A DNA stretch of 64,000 nucleotides from Adiantum capillus-veneris (taxonomy: Eukaryota; Streptophyta; Polypodiopsida; Polypodiales; Pteridaceae), in the NCBI GenBank assembly GCA_014529385.2, contig CM043968.1, forward strand, positions 129,059,018 to 129,123,017, in the 5' to 3' direction. Numbering within the stretch: position 1 is the stretch's first letter; the number at the start of each line of letters is the position of its first letter. The position numbers and the translations under genes are program-made. Below are positions 34,942 to 46,227 of the stretch, piece by piece. Below the pieces are notes generated by a model. It saw only the letters and a program-made list of their open reading frames with translations, was not told the origin of the DNA and searched no databases.

Positions 34942-35132
34942 TGTTGGGGTTAAGGCCTATGTGCCTTGATCGGTCGCCCAGGTCATGGGCGCCCGCCCAC
35001 TGTTACCCTATACTTATAGTGAGTATACTGTATAGGGGGAGCTGCCACTTCACAGTCTCCCCACCCACATCGTGTGTGTGTCTCCTTCTCTCTCTGTCAC
35101 TCTCCGTCTGTGGTGCTCCCCGATCCCCTTCA
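34942..35132 (+). repeat. 5' LTR of copia B1
   Basis: TGTTGGGGTTAAGG to CCCCTTCA. It lacks the long GA tract found in the B2 and B4 LTRs, though it has a CT-rich stretch near 35080. Confidence 0.95.
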
Positions 35133-35134
35133 AT

Positions 35135-35146
35135 TGGTATCAGAGC
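35135..35146 (+). promoter_or_regulatory. primer-binding site of copia B1
   Basis: TGGTATCAGAGC two bases after the LTR. Confidence 0.9.
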
Positions 35147-36777
35147 TATGGTGACCGCGGAGAGCACGACGGCTTTGAGAGCTTCGAGGCGATAGCTTGC
35201 TCGCTCTCGACGGTAGAGAGATTAAAAAAGATTGGAAGCTTTGTGAGAATGCAATGGGAGCTTGTGAGCTCAGTTGAGAGTGATGTATGCTCTTGTGGAA
35301 GCTCAGAAAGGAGTGTGGAAGACTGTGTGTAAGTGAAGGTGCTGCCTTAAAAACTGTGTGTGCAGCAGCACTATTTTCAGATTCGTTTTTCTCCTTGTAG
35401 AATGCAGATCTGAGAATTTTGTTTGCGATGCCCATCCGTTTCGACGTGGTCTACAACTTTGCAGAAGAAACTTTTTGCAAATTCCTCACCGTTTTGCTGA
35501 TATTCAGCTCAGACTGACTATATACAGAAATTCTAGATTTTCTGCTGTCGCATTGTGTGCGAGTTTGATGCACTTTTGGAATCACGGGAGATGCTTGAAG
35601 TTGAGTGCATAAATTCTGAGCTGAAGATGCAATTGCAGCTTGTGTTAAGCTTGTGGTTTGAGGGTTTTTTGGTAGACTTGGGCAACGAAGTACGGAGGCG
35701 TTTACACACCACCGAGGCGGTCTCTTGAGAGATACAATTTTTTGGAGCACACGGGTGGAGCTTCTTTCACTGGTTTTCACAGGATACTTTGGCAGTGATT
35801 TTGTGCTTGGATTCATGGTCTTTGCGGATGGTTTGCATATGGTTATGGCGCATGGATGATGCCCATTATACATGCATTTTGGCGAGCACTTTCAAGTGCC
35901 GGTGAGCTCTCTTGAGAGCATTGTTTTCACATTGATCAAGTTTCCGGATTGCAAATCTTTTGGCGCTTGCTTATGCGCGGTCACTCCGTTGATGTACATT
36001 GAGTGCGGATTGCCATTGTATGTGAAAATGTGGAGCCATTTTGGCATTTCTACTCATTGGCATTGAGTAGTGTTATGGTTTATGGTAGAGATTGTACTTG
36101 AGTTTTTTGCTCAGTTTTCAGGGGAAATTCTGTCGGATTTTTCCTAGATTCTCGCCATAGTTTGTGATTGAGTGTTTACTCTCACTTTGACAAGTTTTGT
36201 CAGTTTGGACATAGTTTTGTGTTTTTGTATCCACTCTCGCAAGAGTGAGGAGTTGTGTATCTTTCTTTGCTTGAGACAGTGGTTTGCTCTCGGGTGGGAG
36301 AGTCTTGTGATCTCGAGCATTGTTTGCCATAGTTTTGCAGAGCTTATGCATGTATGTTGAGTGTAGTTTGATGCGCATTGATTGCTCATTGTATTGAGCC
36401 TGCAGGACAATGGTTATTTTGTGTTGATAGCCATTGTCGGTCGAAACTCTGGCGAAATTTTCCTAGGAGTTTTATGCGTATCATTTATGCGATCTAGGTA
36501 GAGATTGCGGGTTGCACTCAGCATTTGCGTGCGGTGTTCTCTGCAGGTGGGAGATTTGTGCGTGTGTATGCATCGATACCGCACAGTGTGGGCTTGGTGA
36601 TTAGCTCACAGATTGCAGTGTGATACTACAACAGGCGAGGCTTGTATTGACATTGCGGGAGCTCTATTTTGGAGTGTGTCTCACATGTTTTACATTGTGT
36701 TTCTGACCATATTTGTAGACAGTTTCCAGGTGTTGTTGGTGAGGTGGTTTTGCTTTCTAGTTTGCTACATTGTGCTC

Positions 36778-37329
36778 ATGGCAGAGACAGGTGATCGCTC
36801 AGATTATGATCTCTCCGAAATGTGCATGTTTGATGGGTCAGACTTTGCAGCATGGAGAGAGTGTATGCTTGATGCATTGACACAGCGAGGGTTGCATCGA
36901 CCATTGAGTGGTGATGCAGGTAGACCTTCAAACATGTATGATGATCAGTGGCAGGAGCTAGAGGAGATGGCACTATCTACGCTCTCTTTGTACCTTACGG
37001 AATCTGTATATGCTCTTGTTATGTATGAGACTACTTCGAGAGAACTTTGGCGCAGATTACATAATATGTATGATAGATCCGAGTCATCAAGGACTCGTGT
37101 GAGACATGTATATTCACGAGTACGCCGACAAGTGACATGTTGGTATTGTGGTCATTCTGGATACGTTAGACGGCGCTGTTTTCGTTGTATGCGACATCGT
37201 AGGAGACATGGCAGTCTCCGAGATGTATGTAGTGATGCCATGGACTCAGCTTCTTTGACAGTTGAGGCACATGTAGTGTCGGAGTATACTAGTGACGGGG
37301 ATGTCACTTTTACCTCGAGCTATGCTTGA
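36778..37329 (+). CDS. copia B1 short gag
   Basis: Open from ATG 36778 (MAETGDRSDYD) to TGA 37327-37329; the frame also extends upstream. 'FDGSDFAAWRECMLDAL' is the start of the copia gag (DUF4219-like), and 'SRELWRRLHNMYD' the UBN2-like block. Compared with full gags it then jumps to the zinc knuckle, so the central domain is largely deleted. The knuckle CWYCGHSGYVRRRC has Tyr where His binds zinc. The product would package element RNA; whether this short form can do so is unknown. Confidence 0.7.
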   Translation: MAETGDRSDYDLSEMCMFDGSDFAAWRECMLDALTQRGLHRPLSGDAGRPSNMYDDQWQELEEMALSTLSLYLTESVYALVMYETTSRELWRRLHNMYDRSESSRTRVRHVYSRVRRQVTCWYCGHSGYVRRRCFRCMRHRRRHGSLRDVCSDAMDSASLTVEAHVVSEYTSDGDVTFTSSYA

Positions 37330-37752
37330 GATGCTATACATGTGGATAGTTCACTCCCTTTGCAGTGGTTGCTAGACACAAATGCTATGTTTCATGTCAC
37401 GCCGCATCGTGAATGGTTTTGTAGCTATTCTCGCGGGATGCTTGGCAGTGTACGTTTGACCGATGGATCGGTGCATGCGATAGCAGGTGCAGGAGATGTG
37501 AGATTGTCATTACCGAGTGGTGCATCTTACTTGTTACCACATGTGCGTTATGTACCAGATTTGACAGTGAGTTTGATCTCGATTGGTCAGCTTAGAGATT
37601 GTGGATGCCAGATTTCGCTACGAGAGCGAGATTTTGTGATGCATTTGGGTTCGCTAGTGATTGCGAGAGGTGCCAAAGAGTGGTACAGGTTACCCATTGA
37701 ATGTGGATCACGGGAGAGACGGTGTTGTCTCTGTGATCATGCATCCATGTAG
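37330..37752 (+). pseudogene. copia B1 protease remnant
   Basis: Follows gag in frame after one stop. 'PLQWLLDTNAMFHVT' is the protease active-site block, but Asp-Ser/Thr-Gly reads D-T-N. 'VRYVPDLTVSLISIGQL' is the conserved C-terminal block. It ends at TAG 37750-37752 at the pre-integrase position. Confidence 0.75.
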
Positions 37753-37801
37753 AGAGCGAGAGAGCAGGCGAGTGTCTTTTGCTTGTGGGTTGTAGGATGC
37801 T

Positions 37802-38281
37802 TTGTATGGAGTACAGAGCAGTGACCTTGTTGTGCAAGTTGCGTCTACGGATGCACAGGTAGAGCGGGACAACTCTAGTGAGTCACAGCAGGATGAGTCA
37901 TCAGAGGTGATGATAGAGATGACTCACATGGATGCTGAGATGTCGGCTATTGTGGAGTCATTTCTTGATATGCTTATGCCAGAGCTTGATGCAGATTCAG
38001 GACAGATGGATACTCTTGGTACACATGTGATATGTGGTGGGCATGAGGAGTCACTTCAGAGCTCGGAGTCAGAGTGCCATGGTCTCTATGATAGGGGACA
38101 GGATTGCCATGAGTTGAGTTTTGAGTTGGAGGTGGTAGAGGTTGCCAGGGTTGCATCAATGTTCAGTGTCCTCATGTACGAGATGCTGATCTCGAGGCTT
38201 GACATAGCAGCTACAGTGGGAGCATTTGCAGCAGGGTTGATTAGTTGTTCGATGACTGATCTCGGTAGGGGAGGTTTGTAG
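37802..38281 (+). CDS. copia B1 acidic ORF in place of integrase/RT, unknown function
   Basis: 159 codons, strongly acidic in the first half ('DNSSESQQDESSEVMIEM', 'SFLDMLMPELDADSGQMD') with a hydrophobic C-terminal stretch ('LDIAATVGAFAAGLIS'). I recognise no domain. Related residues occur at the same place in B2 (28600-29275), which argues for coding or at least element-specific origin. It could be a shrunken integrase-RT linker rather than a new protein. Confidence 0.45.
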   Translation: MYGVQSSDLVVQVASTDAQVERDNSSESQQDESSEVMIEMTHMDAEMSAIVESFLDMLMPELDADSGQMDTLGTHVICGGHEESLQSSESECHGLYDRGQDCHELSFELEVVEVARVASMFSVLMYEMLISRLDIAATVGAFAAGLISCSMTDLGRGGL

Positions 38282-38506
38282 GTATTGGACCGATACTTGC
38301 AGGAGTGCATGAGCTCTTGTAGACTCTTTGCAGAGCTTGGAGCTAGCTCTGTGTGGCTTCCTCAACGGGATGTTTGTCTATCAGTAGAGCCGGATGCACT
38401 AGCTCATCGAGAGTCAGTGGGCATAGGTTGGGAGAATATCTCACCTTTTATTAGTTGTACACTAGTAGATCTTGCTTAAAGGCACATTGGCCTTTAAGTG
38501 GGAGGT

Positions 38507-38697
38507 TGTTGGGGTTAAGGCCTATGTGCCTTGACCGGTCGCCCAGGTCATGGGCGCCCGCCCACTGTTACCCTATACTTATAGTGAGTATACTGTATAG
38601 GGGGAGCTGCCACTTCACAGTCTCCCCACCCACATCGTGTGTGTGTCTCCTTCTCTCTCTCTCACTCTCCGTCTGTGGTGCTCCCCGATCCCCTTCA
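38507..38697 (+). repeat. 3' LTR of copia B1
   Basis: 191 bases, nearly identical to 34942-35132, preceded by a purine-rich tract. Confidence 0.95.
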
Positions 38698-38702
38698 GTT
38701 TT

Positions 38703-39856
38703 GTATAGGTTTCACAGGTTTATAGGTACTTGTTGCAGTACTGCTCAGTTTCAGTAGGAGTTTTGCATATGAGATTTATGCGTTTTTGATAGCACATGCG
38801 TACTGCTGTGAGCTCTTTTGAGAGTGTATCCCCATAGGGGATTTGTTTACTACATGTAGTAGTTCTTGGCGCTTGTTTGTGTGTGATTACTCATGTACGT
38901 TGAGTTGCAGGACACAAATAACAACTACTCTCTGTGTTAGCGGTCTCTTGAGAGGCGATTTCCTGAGCAGATTCAGCATTGACACTATAGGTGAAGTTAT
39001 CATTGGAGTTCCAACTATAGATCTCTTTTTGATTACGGCATAGCATTCTGCATTGACATTACATGTGGAGTTTTCTATAGGTTTCACAGGTTTACAGGTA
39101 CATGTTGCAGTACTACTCAGTTTCAATAGGAGTTTTGCATATGAGATTTATGCGTTTTTGATAGCACATGCGTACTGCTATGAGCTCTTTTGAGAGCGTA
39201 TCCCCACATGGGCTTTGTGTACTGCATGTAGCAGTTCTTGGCGCTTGTTTGTGCACAATTACTCATGTACGTTGAGTTGCGGTTACTGCCTATGCACGTT
39301 GTCTATGGAGCCAGTTTGGCTTGATTTTTTGGCAGTTACCCGGTAGTTTTGAGAATCGGAGTGGAAGAGCCCTTTCTAGGACTGTGGCTAGTCTTGAGTC
39401 TGATTAGCCTTTGGAGGGTCATTTGCGTGAGGTTTTCTTGAGTTGGGGTGTTCTCAAATGTTGAGACATTTTTGATGATATAGGTTGCTAGAGTACCCCT
39501 TTTTCGGTATCCTCACTATAGGCTATGTATTTGGTCAGACATTTATTTGCTTTTGACACCGAGTTGGTAGTCAGACAACAGTTTGTTTTACGTTAGTCTT
39601 ATGCCCCGTGGTTGCTTTTGTCAGTTTATGCATTGATTTCATCCTATCGCGTTTGAGATTTTGCTCCCAGTTAAGAGAAGACTCTGCAAGATTTTTTTCG
39701 CGAGTGGACTATATGCATTCTTGGTACACTTAACTGCTTACAACTAGTGATTTTGCCGCATTTTGTCTTGAGTTTCTGCTCCCATTTAAGGAAAAACTTT
39801 GTTGAAGTTCTCCCAAATCTTTTGCCATAAATCTTTGGTCACATTCTCTTGAGTTA
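38703..39856 (+). mobile_element. family C leader, 3' part, with tandem repeats
   Basis: Continues the sequence interrupted by B1. Repeats: GTATAGGTTTCACAGGTTTA at 38702 and, as a variant, 39077; TATGCGTTTTTGATAGCACA at 38780 and 39152; AACTACTCTCTGTGTTAGCG at 38924 (also 34686). From 39290 the sequence is unique and reaches a copia gag start at 39857. Confidence 0.55.
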
Positions 39857-40030
39857 TGGTTGCTAGTAGTGCTTCAAAAAGGGAACACTACCACATAAAG
39901 AAGCTTGATGGCACAAAATTTACGATTTGGAAATAACGTATGCTTGATTTATCGGTCAACAAGGGCTTGTTAGCGCAATGAAAGAGCATAGAGAGAATGT
40001 GTTAACCGCTTATGAACACCCTATCACCTT
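39857..40030 (+). pseudogene. copia gag N-terminal fragment (family C)
   Basis: ATG 39857 then 'SASKREHYHIKKLDGTKFTIW-stop-RMLDLSVNKGL' (split by a stop) is the conserved start of copia gag ('KLDGxNFxxWKxRM'). Coding similarity fades after about 40030, and the rest of the element is absent. It is downstream of a copia LTR and primer site at 33720-33906 in the same orientation. Confidence 0.7.
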
Positions 40031-40290
40031 GACGGATGCCTTATCACTTTATTTGAGTCATGGACTCGGCTTGTCGGTCCTATAGGTGCGTAGCTGATCG
40101 CCGATGAGAGACGCACCACTTATCTCATTTTTATAGTATTTTTCCTATGATCGTCCACTATCGATGTCCATGTGTGAAAGGGTCAGATTCATATAAAAGG
40201 TCCATTTTGACCTAAAATCCTCATTGTTGAGGTGCATGCTAAAGAAGTGGTCTTGCTCTACCTCTACCTTCTTCTCCATTGTGTGCTCAT

Positions 40291-40331
<41 letters not shown>

Positions 40332-41273
40332 CTTGAGAGAGAGTGTGATCGAGCATTGCGATGAAATTGGCGACGGCAAGGCGATTGAGCGTGCTAACCG
40401 CCACGGCTCTTTCTTCTTCACATCATGGAGTCCTTCTCACGACCGCAAGCATTGAGAGGTGAGTGACACACCATTGCCCCTTTGAGCTTACTAGGATGGT
40501 CTAGTTGTGTGCTTGCAGCCATTCATGGCTAGCAGACCATGTTTGGCAAGTTCCCAGCCTTCGACATGTGCGCTAAAAGTGCACATTTTTAGCTTCGTTG
40601 CTGGGAACTTCCTTGCACCAAGCTCAAGGAGCACTCGGTGCTACCTCATGAAGCCATTCACTTCTGTCATTTTCGGGTTTTTTCAAGTTGTGTAAGGTTT
40701 GCTAGTTCTGCAAGGTGCATCTTTGAGCAGGTTGTCTTAGATATGTTAAGCTTTGAAATGTGCAGGTTTTATTAGATCTATAAGTGGCTACAATGTGAAG
40801 GTTTTAGCATAATTGTTAGTGTTAGTAGCTCTGTGTTGTGTAGGTTTTTTGAAGTGGATAGTGAGTAGGTGGTTAGTTCTGTCAGTGTGCAGTGTGTAAT
40901 GCTAATTAGTGTTAATTAGTTATGTTAGCTACAGGTAGCTTAGATAGAGATGCAAGGTGCAATTGTGTGTGCACGTGAGGCAAGCTCTTTGCGCGTGAGC
41001 TCGGCGTCCACGCATCACAACCTTACCTTATCCATAGAAGTTTTTTCGAAAAAAGTTTTTCTCTAAAATAAACAAATAAAACTTATTTTTAAAAATGTGA
41101 GACCAAGAAGAAAATTCAAAAAAAAAAGGAAAAAAAACAAAATCTTGTATTAAAAGGAAGGATCATGATCATTCCCTGAGCCCGAGACCTGAGCCCCAGG
41201 CCTCACTCCGCAGTCTTTTGATATAGTATAGACACTAATATATATATCAAGACTACCCCTTCAAGGTGAAGGG
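40031..41273. other. unassigned stretch with (GT)n
   Basis: (GT)n at about 40289-40328, then a possible exon (separate entry), then AT-rich sequence with A-runs near 41040-41145 and ATATATAT at 41239. No repeat family recognised. Confidence 0.5.
40361..40458 (+). CDS. possible first exon of a host gene, speculative
   Basis: ATG 40361 opens 'MKLATARRLSVLTATALSSS', continuing to 'HHGVLLTTASIE', then AG|GTGAGT at 40458/40459, a strong donor. The Arg/Ser/Ala/Thr-rich, acid-free N-terminus could be a mitochondrial or plastid targeting peptide. No following exon could be identified, so this may be chance. Confidence 0.2.
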
Positions 41274-41500
41274 TGTTGGAATTAGGGTTGCAGAGAAACA
41301 CACACAGCTTGGAGAAGACGAAGGAAGCTCAAGGCACACAATAGAGAGTGTGTTACTTAGTGGTCAATGGAAAGATAGATAGCCCTAGAGTGATGGGCGT
41401 ATATACAATGCACGGGGGAAAAAACCTCCTAAAGAGGGAAAAAATGCCCCGGCGGTCCTAGTGTGTTCACACACATCACTACCACATGTATATGGTAACA
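41274..41500 (-). repeat. 3' LTR of copia A3
   Basis: TGTTGGAATTAGGG to TATGGTAACA on the plus strand, 227 bases. Confidence 0.95.
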
Positions 41501-41575
41501 AATCCCCCCTGAAGTGATGCGGTGAACGCGAGCTGGCACATGAGTAAAGGGATGTGCCATGCCCTGAGGACAGGA

Positions 41576-44500
41576 TCAGTCCACAAAGGGGAGTAAGCCC
41601 AAAGATTTGCGGAAAGCTTCAAGCTTCTCACGAGACAATGCCTTTGTGAAAAGATCTACAAGGTTGTCTTGTGTTGGCACATAAGCCAAGCTGATCTCTC
41701 CTGCTGAGAGCCTCTCCATGACATAGTGGTAATGCACCTCAATGTGCTTTGTGCGAACATGAAAAATTGGGTTCCTCGCAACTGCCAATGCGCTTTATCT
41801 GTCAGTGTAGATAGTGTTGGCAGTGTCCTGTCCAACACCCAAATCATCCATAAGGCGTATGAGCCATACACACTCAACCATAGCTGTGAAGACTGCCCTG
41901 TACTCAGCTTCACAACTCGAAGTGGCCACAGTAGGTTAATTCTTGCTCAACCATGATATACATGAACTGCCAAGCATGAAACAAAAACCACTTGTGGACA
42001 CTCGCCTGTCAAACAACCAACCCAATCTGAGTTCGAAAAAGCATGTAAGTCTGGCGGTAATGATCCTCCCTTGGGATAAAACAAGCCAAGATGTAAAGTG
42101 CCACCAAGGTAGCGGAAAATCCTCTTGACAGCCAGCCAATGCTTAGACCCTGGGCTATGCATAAATCTGCTGACCTGTGAGACTGCAAACTGAATATCCG
42201 GCCTCGTGTTGCATACATAAATGAGGCAGCCAACAGCAGTTTGGTAAAGAGTGACATCAGCAGGATCACCATAATCATGTAGACTCAACTTCAAACCTGT
42301 TTCCATGGGAGTGGCAATAGGTTTGCAATCCTCAAGTCCAAACTTACATAGCAATGTCTCTATGTAACTTTTCTGACACAAGGAAATACCACCATCACAC
42401 TGCTTAAACTGTATACCCAAATAATGATGCAACAACCCCAAATCTTTGATCTTGAAAGTAGCATTCAAATCAGCCTTAAATTCAGCAATATGTCTCTCAT
42501 TTGGTCCAGTGATCAGCAAATCATCAACATAAAGAACCACAATGAGAAGTACATCACCCTCACGCTTTACATACAATGTGCTTTCTGTTGGACTATTACG
42601 AAAACCTTGTTTGACCAAATGAGTGTCAGCTTTCTCATACCAAGCACGAGGAGATTGCTTCAACCCATACAAAGCCTTGTTACATTTGCACACTTTGTCC
42701 TCTTGTCCTTTTATGAGAAAACCACGAGGCTGTGTTACATAAACTTCCTCAAATATGTCACCATTCAAGAAAGCAGTAACAATGTCTGATTGATGTACGT
42801 CCCAACCAAAATGAGTTACCCATGCACATAGAAAACGCACAGTAGTCATACGACAAGTGGGAGCAAAAGTCTCTTCATAATCTATGCCTTTTTGCTGTTC
42901 ATAACCCTTTGCAACAAGTTGAGCCTTATGGCGATCGATCTCACCATCCGGCTTGTGTTTCAACTTGTAAACCCATTTCGTACCAATGGCCTTTTTGCTA
43001 GGAGGCAAATCACATAAAGTCCATGTGTCATTTTCTATAAGTGCATCATATTCTGATTGCATGGCAGCCATCCAATTTTCTGAATTTTGTGCTTCATCAA
43101 AAGTCAGAGGCTCCTCAACATCATGTAAGCTAGACACAGCCAAAGCATAACAATCTGATGCATAAAATGCATGGCGAGAGCCTGAATGAGTACGACTAGA
43201 CAAAGGTGCATCGAATTTACTGTCACGCAAAGTGTGCACCAGCCATTTTGGCATACCTCTAGCCTGCTCATTTTCAGCCCTTTCCTCATCAAGTACATCA
43301 TGTACATCTGCATCCGTAATAGGCTGATCTAAAACATTTTCAGAATCCCCCATAGGCTGTACATTGGCCTCATTGGAACTTACATTCGTATTTCCACCAC
43401 TGAAAAGAGGCAACAAAGTCTCATAAATGCCCTGTGAGCTTACATTACTGTCTCTGGTACATGACAACAACGGCTGAACAGAATCTTCCACAAACACTAC
43501 ATCCCGTGAAACCAGAATAAGTTTTGTTAGCGGATGATACAACCTGTAACCTTTGCTTTCAGCACTATAACCAACAAAAATACATTTGACAGCCTTATCA
43601 TCCAATTTTCTGCGCTGCACTTGTTGCACCAAAGTATATGCCAAACAGCCAAAAACGCACATGTGCTCAATAGAAGGCTTTCTATCATGCCATGCTTCAT
43701 ATGGAGTAATAGACTGCAAAGATTTCGTAGGACACCTGTTAAGTACATAAGTGGCACACATGATGGCCTCAAGCCAAAAAGAATGCGGTAAAGCTTGACT
43801 TTTGACCATACATCGTGCCATTTCCGTCAGTGACCTGTTTTTCCTCTCAGCAACACCATTTTGCTGAGGTGTATAAGGCACTGTACATTGGTGTTTTATC
43901 CCACGACTAGCCAGAAATGCATTAAATTCATGAGACATATACTCCCCCCCTCGATCGGAACGGAGGGTGCCCATAGTACATTTCGAGACATTTTCAGCCA
44001 TAGCCAGAAATCGTTTGAAGCACATAAAAACTTCGGACTTTGCTTTAAGCGGAAATACCCATGCATGCCTGGAGTAATCATCAATGAAAGTCACGAAGTA
44101 CAAGTAATTGCCCAAGGACGGAGTTTGCATGGGCCCACAAACATCACTATGCACAAGCTGCAACCTGCATGTGGCCCGAACTGAACCATCCTTTGGAAAC
44201 TTAGAACGCTGTATCTTACCCAAAATACAGCCTTCACAAACATGTTTGATAGGTGCTTCAAGAAGCGGCAAAGAAGCAACCATATCAGATTTCTGCAAAC
44301 GCAGCAAACTGGAAAAATTCAGATGACCAAAACGTGCATGCCAAAGTTTTGCATCTGAAATAGCCCTTGAATCTGCAACAGCATTTGCAAAATTTTGTCC
44401 ACACTTGTCATACAAAGTGAGCTTATACAGCCCACGGCTCAAAAGCCCAGATGCAACAATTTCATCACCAAAATTGAGATCATGAACTGTACATCTGTCA

Positions 44501-45865
44501 TCCACAAATTTGACTACAAGTGCAAGTCTAGCAAGTGCGGATACAGACAAGAGATTCTTCTTGATCCCAGGTACATAAAGTGCATCAACAAGTGTGAAAG
44601 AACTGCCATTAGTAGTAGTAAGCACAATCTTTCCAACTCCCTGAACTGGATAAGAGGCATTGTTGGCACAAGTGACTGAATTCCCATGAGGAACAGACTC
44701 GAGAGAGGTAAACAATTCACGATGTGAGGTAATGTGCTTTGTAGCACCACTGTCGAAATACAACACATGTGAATCTACAGCAACTGACAAGCATGCATCA
44801 TGGACAGCAGGATTGTAAGTGCACTCTGCACTAAACGCCCATTCTGCATCAACATCAGCAACACAGTCTCCTTTCACAGAAGACTCAACAATGGCTGCAT
44901 TTGTAGTGGAACGAGCATTTGCAGTGGAACCACCCTCTTTCTTCTTAGCCTCTTTGGCCTTCAACTTAGGACACGACTTGATCAAGTGATCATTGGCTTT
45001 ACAATAATGGCAACGCATCTTCTTTTCGCCCTTATCACCAGAATTGCCAGACATAGTGCTGCCAGCAGAAGCATTAGGAACAAAATTTTTTGCCACTTGC
45101 AGTAGAACCATAAGAAGTGGCTGCATTACTGTTACCACCCTTTCTTTGAGAAGCAATAAAAGCCTGTTCAACTGCACGCTGCCTAGTCCTGTTTTTTCTG
45201 GAAAGTGACTCTTGCAACAACAATGTGCATACTTTCCTTGCTAGTGTCAAGGATATCAATGAGTAGCTTATTTTTGCAGGTGAAGTCATTTCAGATAGTT
45301 CCCTTGTGCAGACTGTTCTTGATGCCTTACTAGATTCCTACCAGACTTTTGCTAGTACTTGGAGACTTATGACCCAAGGAAATCCTGAAGTTGTTAAGTT
45401 TGGTGCATTAGTGTCCATATCATCTTCCTCATGCATAATCTTTGACTCCAGCTCTTTACGCAGCAAAGCAATTTTAGCCTCATTGAGACTTGCATAAAGA
45501 CCTGCTAAAATATCCCAAGCCTGTTTTGCAGATTTTGCTGAACGGATGTGAGGAGCAATGGTGCGCTTCACAGACAACGCAATCAATGCATGAGCTTGCG
45601 CATCCTTAACATCCCAACGAGCTTGTTCTGCCGTAGGGAAAACAACTCTAACAGCTGCAATCCTTGCAGCAAGACCTACAACATCCTCAACATCGCCTAC
45701 ATCCTCAGAACCAGGACGTACATGAATGCCCTGCACAATGTTCCAGACACCCTTTGACACAAGAACATGTTGCATCATATAAGCCCACATAGGGTAGTTG
45801 TCCCCATCCAACCTGTCCTCACCAGCAAACATCTTGAATACATCTGTGTTGTTGTTGTCAGCCAT
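41576..45865 (-). pseudogene. copia A3 gag-pol, nearly intact pol
   Basis: Gag begins at ATG 45865 (MADNNNTDVFKMF) and is open to the inversion at 45410. A 1076-codon frame (45177-41947) holds the zinc knuckle (C56, C59, H64, C69), protease D142-S-G, integrase HHCC ('WHARFGHLNF', 'CEGCILG') and its D-D-E near residues 343, 409 and 445, then reverse transcriptase with YVDD at 883-886. The first ~30 residues of that frame are off the true gag frame, marking a frameshift near 45085. Another frameshift near 42010 throws RNase H ('SGFCFMLGSSCISWLSK', 'HIEVHYHYVMERL') into a second frame ending at 41576. The product would be a polyprotein cut by its protease. Confidence 0.9.
45231..45410 (+). other. 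inverted gag segment inside copia A3
   Basis: Within the minus-strand element this ~180-base piece reads gag on the plus strand: 'FLASVKDINE', 'DSSLVQTVLDALLDSY' and 'TFASTWRLMTQGNPEVVKF'. The same segment in A2 (about 20995-21168) is continuous with its neighbours, and A3 gag resumes correctly on both sides, so the piece was flipped in place. Confidence 0.85.
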
Positions 45866-46213
45866 GGTAAATGCTGCACCTGATGTGAAAACTGCCTGAA
45901 AATAGGAGAAATGGAGCGGGAACAACCTGTGCTATATAGCACAAACCGTAGAAGACTATAAGGCACATGTTATGCAGAAAACGACACTGACAGAAATTCT
46001 GCACAAAATGACAAAATAGCCTGTGCAGTACTGCCTGTAGTGGAAACGGAGGCCGAAATGAGCCCAAATCAAAATTTTGAGCAGACCGAGCTCTTCGAGT
46101 CCTCCCAAAATATTTGTGGACCTGTGAACGCTCGCCAAAGCTCACTGAAATCGGAGAAAGTGAGCAGGCGTGTGCTGGAGCAGCTGGCGACTAAGCCCGG
46201 GAGGACGTGACCT

Positions 46214-46225
46214 GCTCTGATACCA
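46214..46225 (-). promoter_or_regulatory. primer-binding site of copia A3
   Basis: Plus strand GCTCTGATACCA, i.e. TGGTATCAGAGC in element orientation, two bases from the LTR. Confidence 0.9.
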
Positions 46226-46227
46226 AT

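Larger units (their letters stand above)
34942..38697 (+). mobile_element. young non-autonomous copia B1 with target duplication GTTTT
   Basis: 3756 bases. LTRs 34942-35132 and 38507-38697 (191 bases each) differ at only about two positions by eye. Flanking duplications are GTTTT at 34937-34941 and 38698-38702. Internal order: primer site, 1.6-kb leader, short gag, protease remnant, acidic frame, polypurine tract (AAGTGGGAGG). Integrase, reverse transcriptase and RNase H are absent, so movement must depend on another element's enzymes. Confidence 0.92.

Noticed and set aside
38698-39290. Tandem repeats considered as a CRISPR-like array
   Set aside because: Repeat units are long and unequal with no constant short repeat-spacer pattern, and the setting is a plant retrotransposon leader.
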